A DNA stretch of 64,000 nucleotides from Terebella lapidaria (Eukaryota; Annelida; Polychaeta; Terebellida; Terebellidae), in NCBI GenBank assembly GCA_949152475.1, contig OX424562.1, positions 744,001-808,000 on the forward strand, written 5' to 3'. The first letter of the stretch is position 1, and the number at the start of each line of letters is the position of its first letter. This document shows, in pieces, positions 12,119 through 21,830 of this stretch. The notes under the pieces are model-generated. The model saw nothing but the letters and a program-made list of their open reading frames with translations, ran no database searches and had not been told where the DNA came from. The position numbers and the translations under genes are program-made.

Positions 12119-13298
12119 TGCGGAGTAACTGCGGTGGTAGCTCGCGAAGCCCAAGAAGGACCTCACGTCCGCCACGTTACATGGCGGAGGCCATTTCTGT
12201 TTGCGGGGTCACCTTTGCGGGGTCTGGTCTCACTCCGATGCCCGTTACCATGAAGCCCAAGTACAGGATTTCCTGCGCAAATAGTTCGCACTTACTTGGC
12301 TTCAATTTAAGCCCTGCTCCGCGGATGCGATGGAGCACCATTTGGAGGTTGGTGAGGGTTTCCTCGAACGACCGGCCATACACGACGACATCGTCGATGT
12401 AGACCATACATCGCTTCCAGAGGAACGCTTTAAGAACCATCTCCATGAGGCGCTCGAACGTCGCTGGTGCGTTACAGAGCCCGAACGGCATTACCTTGAA
12501 TTGGTAGAGCCCGTTCTTGGTAACGAAGGCAGTCTTCGCCCGATCACTCTCCTCCATCTCCACCTGCCAATACCCGGAGGCCAGATCCAAAGCACAGAAA
12601 TAGTGCGACCCGGCCAGGGCATCGAAGGTGTCCTCAATGTGCGGGAGAGGATATGAGTCCTTCCGCTTGGCATCGTTGAGTTTACGATAATCCACGCAGG
12701 ACCTCCACGAGCCGTCCTTCTTCTTCACCATAACCACAGGGCTGGCCCAAGGGCTGTCACTGGGTTCGATGATGTCCAAGTCGAGCATCTTTTGCACCTC
12801 CTGGTCTATGACCTCTTGGTGCACTAGCGCTGCCCGACGAAGACGCTGCTTGAGAGGACGCTCGTCCACGAGGTCGATGCGGTGTTTGGCGACGTCAGTC
12901 TTGCCAACCGCACCATCTGGACCCATGAACACATCCGCATACTGCCGCAGCAGTTTACGGAGCGCTTGGCGCTGCTCTTCATTCAACCGGTCCTTCGGAA
13001 CCCGAGATTCCAAATGGTCCAGCAGGGTGAACGGGTCATCTCCGGCGGCTGCCGTGCGCGGCAGACAGGATCGTCGGGGAGGACACGACTCGATGACGCG
13101 GGAGTAGCAGTAGCTGCTATGCATCCGCGCCGCAGTACAATCGGAGCATCCGTAGGGTTCACCACAAGGATGGGCATCGCACGGGGGTTGGACATGACCA
13201 GGGCCCCACCCAGCACTAGTCCGGTGCTGCTCACTGGTTGCACTGGTTGCACTATACACAGTCGACCATGGAGGGGCATGCGGGGACGACGCGGCCAC
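12119..13298 (-). pseudogene. Gypsy reverse transcriptase (copy B)
   Basis: Contains the gypsy RT order: LDLDIIEPSDSPWASPVVMV, KKKDGSWRSCVDYRKLNDA, ALDLASGYWQVEM, the QFKVMPFGLCNAPATFERLM block and the catalytic YIDDVVVY. The palm, fingers and thumb segments are continuous in one frame of ~290 codons after an out-of-frame lead. It ends in RNase H-proximal sequence (RSFLGFASYHR) and is then truncated. The catalytic motif is intact but the element cannot be autonomous, lacking protease active site, RNase H and integrase core. Closest relative is 24318-25140 in this window. Confidence 0.9.
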
Positions 13299-13615
13299 GC
13301 CTCAATGATCATTTCACTCATTGGCGGCACTACCACAGTGCGCGCCGCCCGCATTTGGAATGAATGCATCGGGCCCGAGCGGAAGAGAAAATGTATGTCC
13401 TCTCCCATCCGGAATTCGCCAGCACTAAAGTTGGCGGTCACCCGGTGGACCCGTAGAAAATTCATCCCAATAATCCCGGTCGCTCCGCTATCCGCAACGA
13501 TTGCCTCTGTCAGATACACCTTGTCCCCAAGGGTAATAGGCAGATCGATGATACCGTGGATACGGATGCGGTTGTCACCCGCTCCGTAGAGCTTGTAGGG
13601 TCCGGGATCCCTGCT
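12983..13615 (-). pseudogene. Protease C-terminal/linker remnant (copy B)
   Basis: Frame containing DPGPYKLYGAGDNRIRIHG, the IIGMNFLRVH segment expected late in a retropepsin (the ILG-like motif), and a linker toward RT. The DSG active-site segment seen in the full-length copy near 25820 is absent because the frame jumps from the gag knuckle to the middle of protease at about 13612. It is also out of frame with RT. Inactive. Confidence 0.75.
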
Positions 13616-14280
13616 TTCCGCAGAAGTAACAGGGACGGTTCTGGGCTGGTCCGGAGGTGAACGCGCAACATTCTGCGGGTCCCGGATCTTCGATCCTGAA
13701 ATCGTATTCCTCCATGTCGCACTCGTCCGAGGATGAGCACGGCGCGGTGACTGGTGCCGCATGTGCGGGCATCCCTGTGGAGGGTGCTTGCGCACTAACC
13801 CACTGCGGGGTAGGTTCCCTGGCGTGTTCCCGGATGACCGGGTTCTGCCACGGGGTTACCTGCGATGCTTTGGCCGGAAGAGGGGTCGCCGCCTGCACGG
13901 GAACAGCCGAGGCTGGAGCCGGGGCCGGAGGCCACCTGTTGCCACTGCCCGTCCGACACACTTTGCGCGCCAGGGTAAGTCGCCCACGCGGCTTGCGCTC
14001 CAACCGTCGGAACGGTCGACGCGGTCGCCAACGTGGTGCGTCCGAGCCGCGGAGCAGGCGCGGGTCCCATTGCGGGGGCCACTGGCGTCTGCAGGCTCGG
14101 TAGGACTTGGGGAGGGGCCATGGGCCCAGTCATCCCCGGACTAAACGCGGCCGACGGATCGACGCTCGGAGGCGGCTGATTCTGCTTGAACTGCACAAGC
14201 GCCTCGGATATCAGCCACCTCTCCCTCTCCGTCAAAGGCCCCGAGTTGCCTTGTGACGGCGGAGAGGGTGAACGGTCGAT
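13616..14280 (-). pseudogene. Gypsy gag fragment (copy B)
   Basis: Pro/Ala/Gln-rich gag sequence with the TERERWLISEALVQFK module and, near the C-terminal side, half of the zinc knuckle (CYFCGKQG) whose second part is deleted. Several frameshifts separate the pieces. The conserved capsid segment seen at 26,850-27,200 (LEDYLLQVW to LIDQFIDGQPYH) is missing. The element's 5' end is lost: family similarity stops near 14280. Confidence 0.75.
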
Positions 14281-14469
14281 AAAAACAGCACGGAACAGGA
14301 GATAAATTCGTGTCAACACAATCAATAATACCACTTCAACAATCCCAATGTACGAATCAACTTATCAACCCAAATACACTGGGAGCTGATGAAAGAACTG
14401 AGAGATAATAATCCCTGAGCCAGCTACCTCTAGTCCAGGATGTATCATACTCACCATCTGTGTGGCGTC
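14281..14469. other. Flank between copy B and foldback element
   Basis: No gene or known repeat recognised. It ends in AGGAGAC, the left target duplication of the next element. Confidence 0.4.
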
Positions 14470-14476
14470 AGGAGAC

Positions 14477-15156
14477 TACGGAAGCCCATAGGTGACATGC
14501 GCGTGAAAAATTTCTGTGTCTGTTCCAGCAAAAAGCTAGCACGTTCGAACGTGGAAGCAATTAACACTATCACGTTCGCACGTGGAATCTGTTAAGGCTA
14601 CTGCGTTCACACGTGGAAGCAGTTAACGCTTCTACGTTCGCACGTGGAAACTTCAGGAGCTACCACGTTCGCACGTGCAAAGATTTGGGTGTGCTAGCAT
14701 CAAATGCTTTCACGTGTGAACGTGGTAGCTTTGAACCTTACTACGTGTGAACGTAGAAAACTAAATCTTTCTACGTTCGAACGTGGAAGGTTTTAAAGTT
14801 TCTACGTGCGAACGTGAAAGTATATAATGTTTCCACGTGTGAATGTGGTAGCTTTGAAACTTTCTACGTTCGAACGTGATAGGTTTTAAAGTTTCTACGT
14901 GCGAACGTGAAAGCATATAATTTTTCCACGTGTGAACGTGGTAGCTTTGGACTTTCAACGTGTGAACGTGAAAGCCAAAAACCTTTCTACGTGCGAACGT
15001 GATAAGTTTTAAAGTTACCACGTGCGAACGTGATAGCGCCAAATGCTTCCACGTGCGAACGTGGTAGTTTTGAACTTTCTACGTTCGAACGTGCAAGTTT
15101 TTTAATAGAAAACACACCAAATTTTTTCCCCGCACATGTCACCTATGGGCTTCCAT
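14477..15156. mobile_element. Foldback element FB1 with CACGTTCGAACGTG array
   Basis: 680-bp element. Terminal inverted repeats of ~45 bp start GGAAGCCCATAGGTGACATG at 14480 and end with the complement at 15154. A 7-bp direct repeat AGGAGAC flanks it (14470-14476, 15157-15163), which is good evidence of insertion. The interior is 18 near-palindromes of the form yACGTKYGAACGTGrw, centred on perfect CACGTTCGAACGTG, spaced 30-33 bp apart from ~14540 to ~15090. Noncoding. Superfamily not recognised. Confidence 0.85.
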
Positions 15157-15204
15157 AGGAGACGCTTCTATTGATACCGGTGAGATTTGAACACCATCAG
15201 ACTC

Positions 15205-15300
15205 GAGTCTCTCATGGCTTTATCATGCCATATCAGGAGTCTTAACATGGCTTATCATGCCATATCAGGAGTCTTATCATGTCTTATCATGCCATATCAG
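15205..15300. repeat. 32-bp tandem repeat, 3 copies
   Basis: Units start GAGTCT at 15205, 15237 and 15269 and share CTTATCATGCCATATCAG. Exact 32-bp spacing. No coding role seen. Confidence 0.85.
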
Positions 15301-15707
15301 AAGTCTCGTACTAAGATATTATAATGCCTTAGAAGGGGCGATTCCTGATCAATAACAACTCTCTTATGTGATTGGCAGTGAGCAGTTTGAAATTGGGAAA
15401 ACTACATAAGATAATGTTTTATTGCTGTTTTAGGTGTGTTTATATTGCAAGGAAAATGAAACACACTTGTAAGTCATCCGGGATGAATAAGGCATCATAC
15501 TTTGATTATGCTTTGATGAGGAAATATTGAGAGATAAGACAGGAGGTGAACAAATGTAGTATATTCTACAATAGGTGTCTGTTAGTCCTAAACATATCAT
15601 TACACGTTGGGAATTAACATTTTTTGTCAGGCTTTGATTCTATTCTAAATTCTTCTATGTTGTATTCTACGGCAGCGTAGAACTGCCACTGCCGTGTTTT
15701 GTTTTAT

Positions 15708-15805
15708 TTCGCATATGCGAAGTAGTATTTCGTATATGCGAATTATTATTTCGCATATGCGAATTATTATTTCGCATATGCAAGTTAATAATTCGCATAT
15801 GCGAG
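15708..15805. repeat. TTCGCATATGCGAA palindrome array at exact 21-bp spacing
   Basis: Five copies of the 14-bp palindrome TTCGCATATGCGAA (two with single-base changes, one truncated at its right arm) begin at 15708, 15729, 15750, 15771 and 15792, each exactly 21 bp apart, with ATTA/ATT-type spacers. It resembles the motif arrays of the foldback elements, but I could not find convincing outer inverted repeats here. Confidence 0.85.
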
Positions 15806-16533
15806 TTGCTGCCACTAGTAGTAGTATTCGGACACGCTCATAGACATTCCTTACTGTAGCACAGTACGCAGTTAACGTCATTGTAATATCAATATATTAA
15901 GGTACACTTCAGGTTATTAGAAGATCCAGATTGCACCTGACACTGAGTTCGATGATCAGACTCGGTTCTCGTCTCTGGAAATGTTCCATACTCAGCATGA
16001 TAAGATATAATTCAAAGATTGATTGAGATAAATGTCTATTATGTGTTTAGCGGTAGTCATTGTTCGTTCACCATCATCCTTGGGGATTTATCAAAACAAT
16101 TCGATCCCCCCAAAACAATGGGCCTCACTAGTGCAGTGAGATATCGTTGGAAGTTTGAAGTAAGAACTTCTGTCAAGTGATTCGGATTAATTTTTTTTTT
16201 GCTTCTGGTAGAATACATGTCCAGGTGGATTTGCCTTTCATGGTTTATTTTCAATCATAAGTAGCCATTATCCATGAGATTAGCTTATCTCCCACGTAAC
16301 ATCAAAGACCCGATCGATGACGTGAGGAGTTTATGTTTGTGCCTGTTGTTTGTGATAGATTTATCCAGCTTCATCAGAGTGATCCGATTTAGCCTAACTT
16401 CGTCCTGAAGAAGATAATTCATGGGATTTGTTTCAATATCACTGAGCAACTTGTTGTGAGCAAGCTCAGTAACATGTACCCAATATAAGCCACATCCATC
16501 AATGAACATCCTGTATGGTCTGCGAGCTCATAG
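15806..16533. other. No recognised gene; left flank of BEL element
   Basis: AT-rich sequence. A minus-strand frame of 74 codons (16509-16285) is open but matches nothing I recognise, and its start lies at the BEL insertion edge. No feature supported. Confidence 0.4.
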
Positions 16534-16725
16534 TGTTGGCCTGAACACACTCGGCTTTTTAAATTTCAATTTTATTTACCACATGGCTGTCATCAACCCA
16601 TCTCAAATCCCCAGGGGGCAGCAGCTGCCTCCCCAGGCATACACCAGTTGGCTTTTGTCATAATGTAACCATCATAATGTACATATATCTAGTTCATAAT
16701 CATAATGTTATCATACTTCTGAACA
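16534..16725 (-). repeat. BEL 3' LTR
   Basis: 192 bp, TG...CA ended, near-identical to 37491-37682 over CATGGCTGTCATCAACCC and CCAGGGGGCAGCAGCTGCC. The first ~25 bp differ more (CCTGAACACACTC against CTTGAAATCAATT). As the element is on the minus strand this is the 3' LTR. Confidence 0.9.
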
Positions 16726-16739
16726 TCCTCCCCCTTTGA
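16726..16739 (-). promoter_or_regulatory. BEL polypurine tract
   Basis: On the minus strand reads TCAAAGGGGGAGGA directly before the 3' LTR: the expected plus-strand primer site. Confidence 0.8.
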
Positions 16740-16845
16740 TACAGCATATCAAAACAACAAAAGACACAATATCAGCAAAAATGTCAATAGAAAATTCAAG
16801 TCTGACTTTGACTCATTATGAAAGAAAGTTTGAATTAATCCGAAA

Positions 16846-17975
16846 TTATGGCCAATGGGCTGGTGGAGACTCGGTGGAGAGCAGTAACACAGTGTCTCCT
16901 TGCTTGAAATCTTTGAAAGCACGGTTCCACTTTTTCCTGTAGATCAAGGCTGGAAGCCACTCTGCCATCCATCGCTTCCATATGTGGCGCACCAGTTCTT
17001 GAACGTTGAACGTTGTGGTGTCGACTGTTTCTGGTGCAAACATGCCTCCAACTCGGCCGTACAAGAAGTGATTGGGTGTGAGTGGTAGAATGTCGGCTGG
17101 ATTGCCGGACTGATAAGTCAGAGGTCGTGAATTAAGAAGGTCTTCCGCTCCAACTATGGCGCTCATTAGCTCGTCATCATTGATTTCATCATTTTCCAGG
17201 ATGTGTGGCTAATCATACGTTTGGCCGCCTTCACCATTATCTCATGCACACCACTGAAATGAAGTGCATATGGGGGGGGGGGGTTAAACCGCCATTTCAC
17301 TCCCCTATTGGCTGTCGAGTCTTAGATATTGTCCTTGTCCAGCATGCAGAGTAGTTCACTGAGTTCGTTCTTTCCTCCCACAAAATTTGTCCCGTTGTCT
17401 GACAGCATCATCTCAGGGAGGGCTCGTCTTGATGACATGCGATAAAATGCATTGAGGAAGGAATCTGTCGTCAGTCCAAACGCCATCTCGAGGTGTACAG
17501 CACGTGCCTCAAAACAAGTGAAAAGGCAAAGATATCGTTTTTGCCTGGCTTTGCCCCTCCCTTGTTTCGTCAGGAATGGTCCAGCAAAATCTACTGAACA
17601 TTGACTAAAGGCTCTCATTGACATCCCAACTCTGTATCCCATTAGAGGTGCCATGACTTGATTTGCTGGTGAGGCTTTCTGTCGCTGGCAATAGGCACAC
17701 TTCTCCTCCCAATCTCGTATCATCTCACTCCCGGCTAGTACCCAGTATCTGACTGACAACTTCGACAACACGAGGTTTGTACCCCCATGGTAACATTGCT
17801 CATGATACGACTCCACAATGAGCGATGGGATCCAATGGTGTGGTGATATGATCGGGTATCTTGTTTCCCATGCTGACTGTAGTCGTCCCCCACATCTCAG
17901 AAGGTCATCTTTGTCTATCACAGGATTCAGAGTCAACAATTTGGAAGAGGCTTTTAGGCTTTTCTTGGCATTCAT
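16846..17975 (-). pseudogene. BEL/Pao integrase
   Basis: Minus-strand integrase in two frames. The first (17975-17322) has the zinc-binding HHCC region (HEQCYHGGTN ... CAYCQRQK), the BEL-type VDFAGPF with the first catalytic Asp, and LSDNGTNFVGG with the second Asp. After a run of about 12 G (17273-17284) that breaks the frame, GVHEIMVKAAK keeps the third catalytic Glu in another frame. The second open frame (17166-16846) carries the typical LNSRPLTY and LTPNHFLYGR region and a C-terminal basic segment. The homopolymer slip and a stop before 17322 make this copy nonfunctional. It would have inserted the element's cDNA. Confidence 0.9.
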
Positions 17976-18447
17976 GCAGCGAATTTCTTCTGGAAAACTT
18001 GTTTGATCAAGTCTATTTCTGCATCTTGAATTTCTTCTGGCTCCGGAGGTCCACTTTTTCGTAATTCGGCTGGCATTCTACAGTTGTCAATGAATCTATG
18101 AACTCTAGTCAGGATCCTTGTGAGCCTCTGCCAGTCTGAGTATCTTGTGACATCAAGCAGAGATCCTACGTGTCCATCATTCTCTGTGCTAGTGACCATT
18201 GTTTTCTTCTTTTCCTTGAGGACTTCTTGACTGGTGGTTCTCCTCTCTTTGGCAAATCGATCATCTGGCCATTCTGATTTCTTGTTCAAAAGAAATTCTG
18301 GTCCTTCCCACCAAGTCATGTTTGACGTCAGTGACTCCATCCGGATCCCACGGCTCAGCAGATCAACATGATTCTGGTCTGTTGGGATGTGTCACCACTG
18401 TTCAAGCTCTGACAGTGTCTGGATTTCTCCAACCCTGTTAGCTACAA
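17972..18447 (-). pseudogene. BEL RNase H end and linker to integrase
   Basis: Reads FVANRVGEIQTLSELEQW, then a stop, then DQNHVDLLSRGIR and the frame MESLTSNMTWWEGPEFLLNK to its end at 17972: the standard BEL/Pao segment between RNase H and integrase. Its upstream partner is at 33440-33719, so this is the broken downstream half of the same gene. Confidence 0.85.
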
Positions 18448-18510
18448 AGGACTACGACTACGACTCAGTAGCCTTTTGGCATGTGATTAGGTACTCATGT
18501 ACGATTTCTA

Positions 18511-18600
18511 GTCAAAACGTACCCAAACCATAACGTACCTGACTGAAACGTACCCAACCAAAACGTACCCAGTTTAATTGGTCAAAACGTACCCAGTATT
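18511..18600. repeat. Left AAACGTACCCA array
   Basis: Copies of AAACGTACC at about 18514, 18534 (variant), 18548, 18561 and 18585. Complement of the array at 33186-33306. Confidence 0.85.
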
Positions 18601-18737
18601 TTTCATTCATCATTCATATTAGTCAGATCATTCCTCTTGCTCTCAACAAAACTCTGGTACCTTAATATACACATTGAAAGTAGTTTGTAATACTAAGTAT
18701 TTAACAGAATTACTATTAGTTTGCACAACTCGGGCTG

Positions 18738-19310
18738 TTAGATAAACCATCGCATTTCAAGGAGTATATAGAATCGAGCATAGCTGCCAGTTAACAGCCC
18801 GAACACAACAATCAGGACTGATGCACATTGGGAAGCATCCCTTTCCTCGACGCTGAAACCCGCCGGCAAAGCTGCCCCATACACGTGCCAAACTATTGGG
18901 CAAAAATTTAAATAAAACACAAGAATCTTTCATTTTCCGATCTTTAATATTGAGGTTGCGCTTGATGCGTATCAATGCGTTCAACTTTCTTGACGCCTCT
19001 GTGCACAAATTTTCCACATGCCTACGGAATGTCAGTATATCGTCAATCAAAACTCCTAATAATGTAGTCTCATTAATTTTGACTTGCTAAGTTTGTCAAT
19101 TACTTGTCACATACTAGCACATTACCAGAAAATAAAAGAAACCTTTACTAAATATATTATACACTGTATAACAACTTAATTTAATAGCTGGCGATCATCT
19201 CGCAGGACTTACTGACATTCCATATGCATATAAAGCTTACATATCAGCAGCTTGTGTGGCATACTGTCAAACGCACGAGACAGGTCGGCCAAAACTGCAC
19301 CTAACTGACG
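18738..19310 (-). pseudogene. LINE reverse-transcriptase fragment
   Basis: Two RT pieces of a Jockey/CR1-like LINE on the minus strand. At 19310-19235 the translation reads GAVLADLSRAFDSMPHKLL, the motif with the first catalytic Asp. At 19050-18738 it reads MIDDILTFRRHVENLC and NALIRIKRNL, then after a frameshift CPIVWHVYG and LLEMRW. The FADD catalytic segment between them is deleted. 5' truncated and decayed. It sits between the left FB2 array and the gypsy. Confidence 0.8.
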
Positions 19311-19539
19311 TATCTGCTGTTGTCGAGATTATGTTTCCGTTAATATTAACAAAACTGATTGGCATCTGTTCTTTGCTGTGATCACCATCTGCCGGCATCA
19401 AGGCAATCACAATGGTGTTCTGGTTGCGGCGTACGTGGGGGGATTCCGTTATAATGGAAGATAGTTAGGGTTGTCCACGACTCGGATAAGTATATGTAAA
19501 TCCCTAGCTATTATAAGTAATGGTAATTATCTAATATAA
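19311..19539. other. Left flank of full-length gypsy C
   Basis: No gene recognised. Ends in ATAA (19536-19539), the target-site duplication shared with 29234-29237. Confidence 0.5.
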
Positions 19540-20274
19540 TGTAAAGTTATTGACTATCGTCCGCTCTTCGGGATCCTCGAGGATAGTCCTCTCACCGCGA
19601 GTCCTTGCGGACGCGCATCCGCTATTCCGGATCCTTGCGGCGGCGCCGCTCACCGGAGGTCACTGCGGACACGGTAACCACTCTATCATTAACGGTAACC
19701 AGGTAACAACCCACCCGACACTCCCAGGCCTACGGACACTGTTCAGAAACTGGTTCATCACCATGGTGTTAACTGGAGGGGCCTGGCGAGCCGCGGTCTG
19801 CCTCGGGGACGGAACCCCGTACAGTCCGACATGCTGGCCAGAGCCTATGTCACACGTCCCGGGAAGGGAGAGAACTGGCGATCCACAGGGCTTGCACCCC
19901 CGAGTCAGCAGCTTGTCTCTCCCAGCCCGGGCCTCCCCATGGAAATCGTCCCCAGGGCTCTAAGAGCCCACTACTCGCGACCAGGGAACACAAAGCTCAT
20001 GGTGAGCCTTGCGTGTGTCCTAGTCACTCTCTCTCGGACAATCTCCTCGATCGAGTAGCTTCCAGTGTATATATAATACACCACAAGCTGTAGGACCCAC
20101 GCGAGGTATAATCAAACCATTGTTATAGTTTGCTGGAGCGTAAATTACAATGCGTTGCCATGGCAACACACGCTCAAACGGAGCGTGTCAAAACAAGGCC
20201 AAGAACGAAAAGGCCACATTAATGGCATGTATGTTTACAATCACCTGCCGCGTGCTTAGGGCAAAATCGCCACA
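19540..20274 (-). repeat. Gypsy C 3' LTR
   Basis: 735 bp, begins TGTAAAGTTATTGACTATCG and ends AAAATCGCCACA; pairs with 28498-29233. A minus-strand TATA stretch (complement of GTGTATATATAATAC, about 20067-20081) is the likely core promoter. Confidence 0.93.
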
Positions 20275-21830
20275 TTACCCCGTTCTTACAATGTTGGTCC
20301 CCAACACGGCAAGCCGCATCGACTGCCAGTATCTGTATACTACAACCCGCACAGGCCTGTGTAAAGACACGCAGATGGACGGACGTCTGCACTTACATGC
20401 AGCCGCCCGCCCGCCCGCACATCTCCAGCACGGCGTGCATGGGGAATTTACAACTGGCAAAATCACTCGCGTCTCGAACACCGGCCACGCGGATCCCGCT
20501 GGATCCAGCGCCGCAGCAGCGGACGAAATGCGAGTGGCACAAAACACATGTGCTACACATCTGGAGATTAATAAATAATCCGGGTACGACATTTTTACAT
20601 ATATATACATGTAACAAATGATGACTGCTATACTACACGTGCAGCAATGCACGCGGTGTCGCTGCAAAACTCTGTCCCCGGTCATACTGACATACTATTA
20701 ACTCATGCGGGTGCAATCATTTCCCTCCGGTGACTCCAAATCCAACCATGTATACGGGTAGAAAATAAATTTCTATCCCGGGGGACCTTGCAAATATCCT
20801 ACAGTAATTAATATTAGTCATTCGCTTTCGCGTCCGCACCGGCGATAAATGACGTAAAATTAATCACCAAAGCAAGGTAGAAATTGGGCACAAAATTGAC
20901 AGTAACCACTAACTTGTGGTTGTTACGAATATGTCAGACGAAAACAACAATAAATTGCCGTTCTCCAGTCTTTTCAAATATCACAGCAATCCGTCACTGT
21001 CAAAATTAGCGCAATCCCTTACACCCCTCTAGCAGAAATCTCCTGATTTCTTACTCTCTTTTGCACCGGAAAGGAAATTTCACATACTTGTCTCACTTTG
21101 TGTCATTAAATGAGCAAGAACAGAATTCTCCAGAGACATGCCGCACACTTGTGGCTTATAATCCTCCCATAAATAATAAATGAGATGGAAAATAAACAAA
21201 ATCACTCCCCATAGCCGCTGGTACGCTTACAGGGCGATCGGACATACCCATGACGTCCGGACAGACAATTGGGCGCTCTATGGGCGTTTGCAAAGCGCCC
21301 ACTAGCAACCCCGACGTACTGCCCGGCCGCGGAGCGGTGCCCGGTCCAACCCAGAGCCTCCTCAAACGACTACCGGAGCGCGGAGCCAATAGATTAGACG
21401 CGGAGCCGGCATGGGTCATAACCTCAATGGTTAGGGGGCGAACCCTTCATACCGGCGCCCACTCTAGAGGCACCCAAAGATGGTGAAAGCAATAGCCGGC
21501 GGACGTCCGGAGCTGCCCGCGGACGGAGTCCAGGCCGGACGCCTACCATAGAACGGCGTATTGCCCTTATCCAATGAACATAATATTACAATTAAAAGCC
21601 ACCACAAGTATTGCGCATGTAACATACGACCCCCTTCTTAGCAGGAGGCCGGGGTGGCGGATGCGGAGCGGCGGCGTTACGACGTGAAAGTCTCCGCGGA
21701 CCTCAACTCCGAAGATAGCCACAAAGTAGCCACCCGCGGAGGTAAGTCGTGCGGACTCTCACGGAACGACCTAAAACCCGTCCTTGGTGTAATAGACGGG
21801 TACCGCAGACGCATCCGCATGGGCGGAATG
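20275..21830 (-). other. 3' region of gypsy C after integrase
   Basis: Contains sequence homologous to copy B (9736-11294) and to 60485-61509, lacking a ~500-bp block (joined at about 21651) that both others keep. No convincing polypurine tract next to the LTR; the minus strand reads AAGAACGGGGTAA there. The minus-strand frame 20685-20275 (136 codons, Cys/Ala-rich) matches nothing I recognise and is probably not a gene. Confidence 0.65.

Larger units (their letters stand above)
7690..14280 (-). mobile_element. Truncated gypsy family C, copy B
   Basis: Minus-strand Ty3/gypsy remnant: gag fragment (14280-13616), protease-linker remnant, reverse transcriptase (13298-12180), joined directly to the integrase C-terminal region (12114-11449), then a noncoding 3' region (11294-9736) and an accessory-type frame (9735-7789). 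Comparison with the full-length copy at 19540-29233 shows deletion of RNase H plus most of integrase, and of the gag knuckle plus protease active site. No LTR is found at either edge. Whether 7789-9735 belongs to the same element is inferred from continuity and matched 3' sequence, not proven. Confidence 0.75.

Noticed and set aside
7700-14300. GC-rich bacterial contamination
   Set aside because: The GC-rich tracts are gypsy coding sequence and recur at 21400-28500 and 57715-61509 within AT-rich animal-type repeats.
14530-15100. CRISPR-like array
   Set aside because: Regular short repeats, but the repeats are palindromes differing between copies, spacers are similar to each other, there are no cas genes, and inverted ends with a 7-bp duplication show a mobile element in a eukaryote.
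16285-16509. 74-codon minus frame beside BEL as a host exon
   Set aside because: No recognisable family and no splice-site support.
20275-20685. 136-codon Cys/Ala-rich minus frame in gypsy C 3' region
   Set aside because: Not clearly shared with copy B at the same place and without motifs; likely chance.
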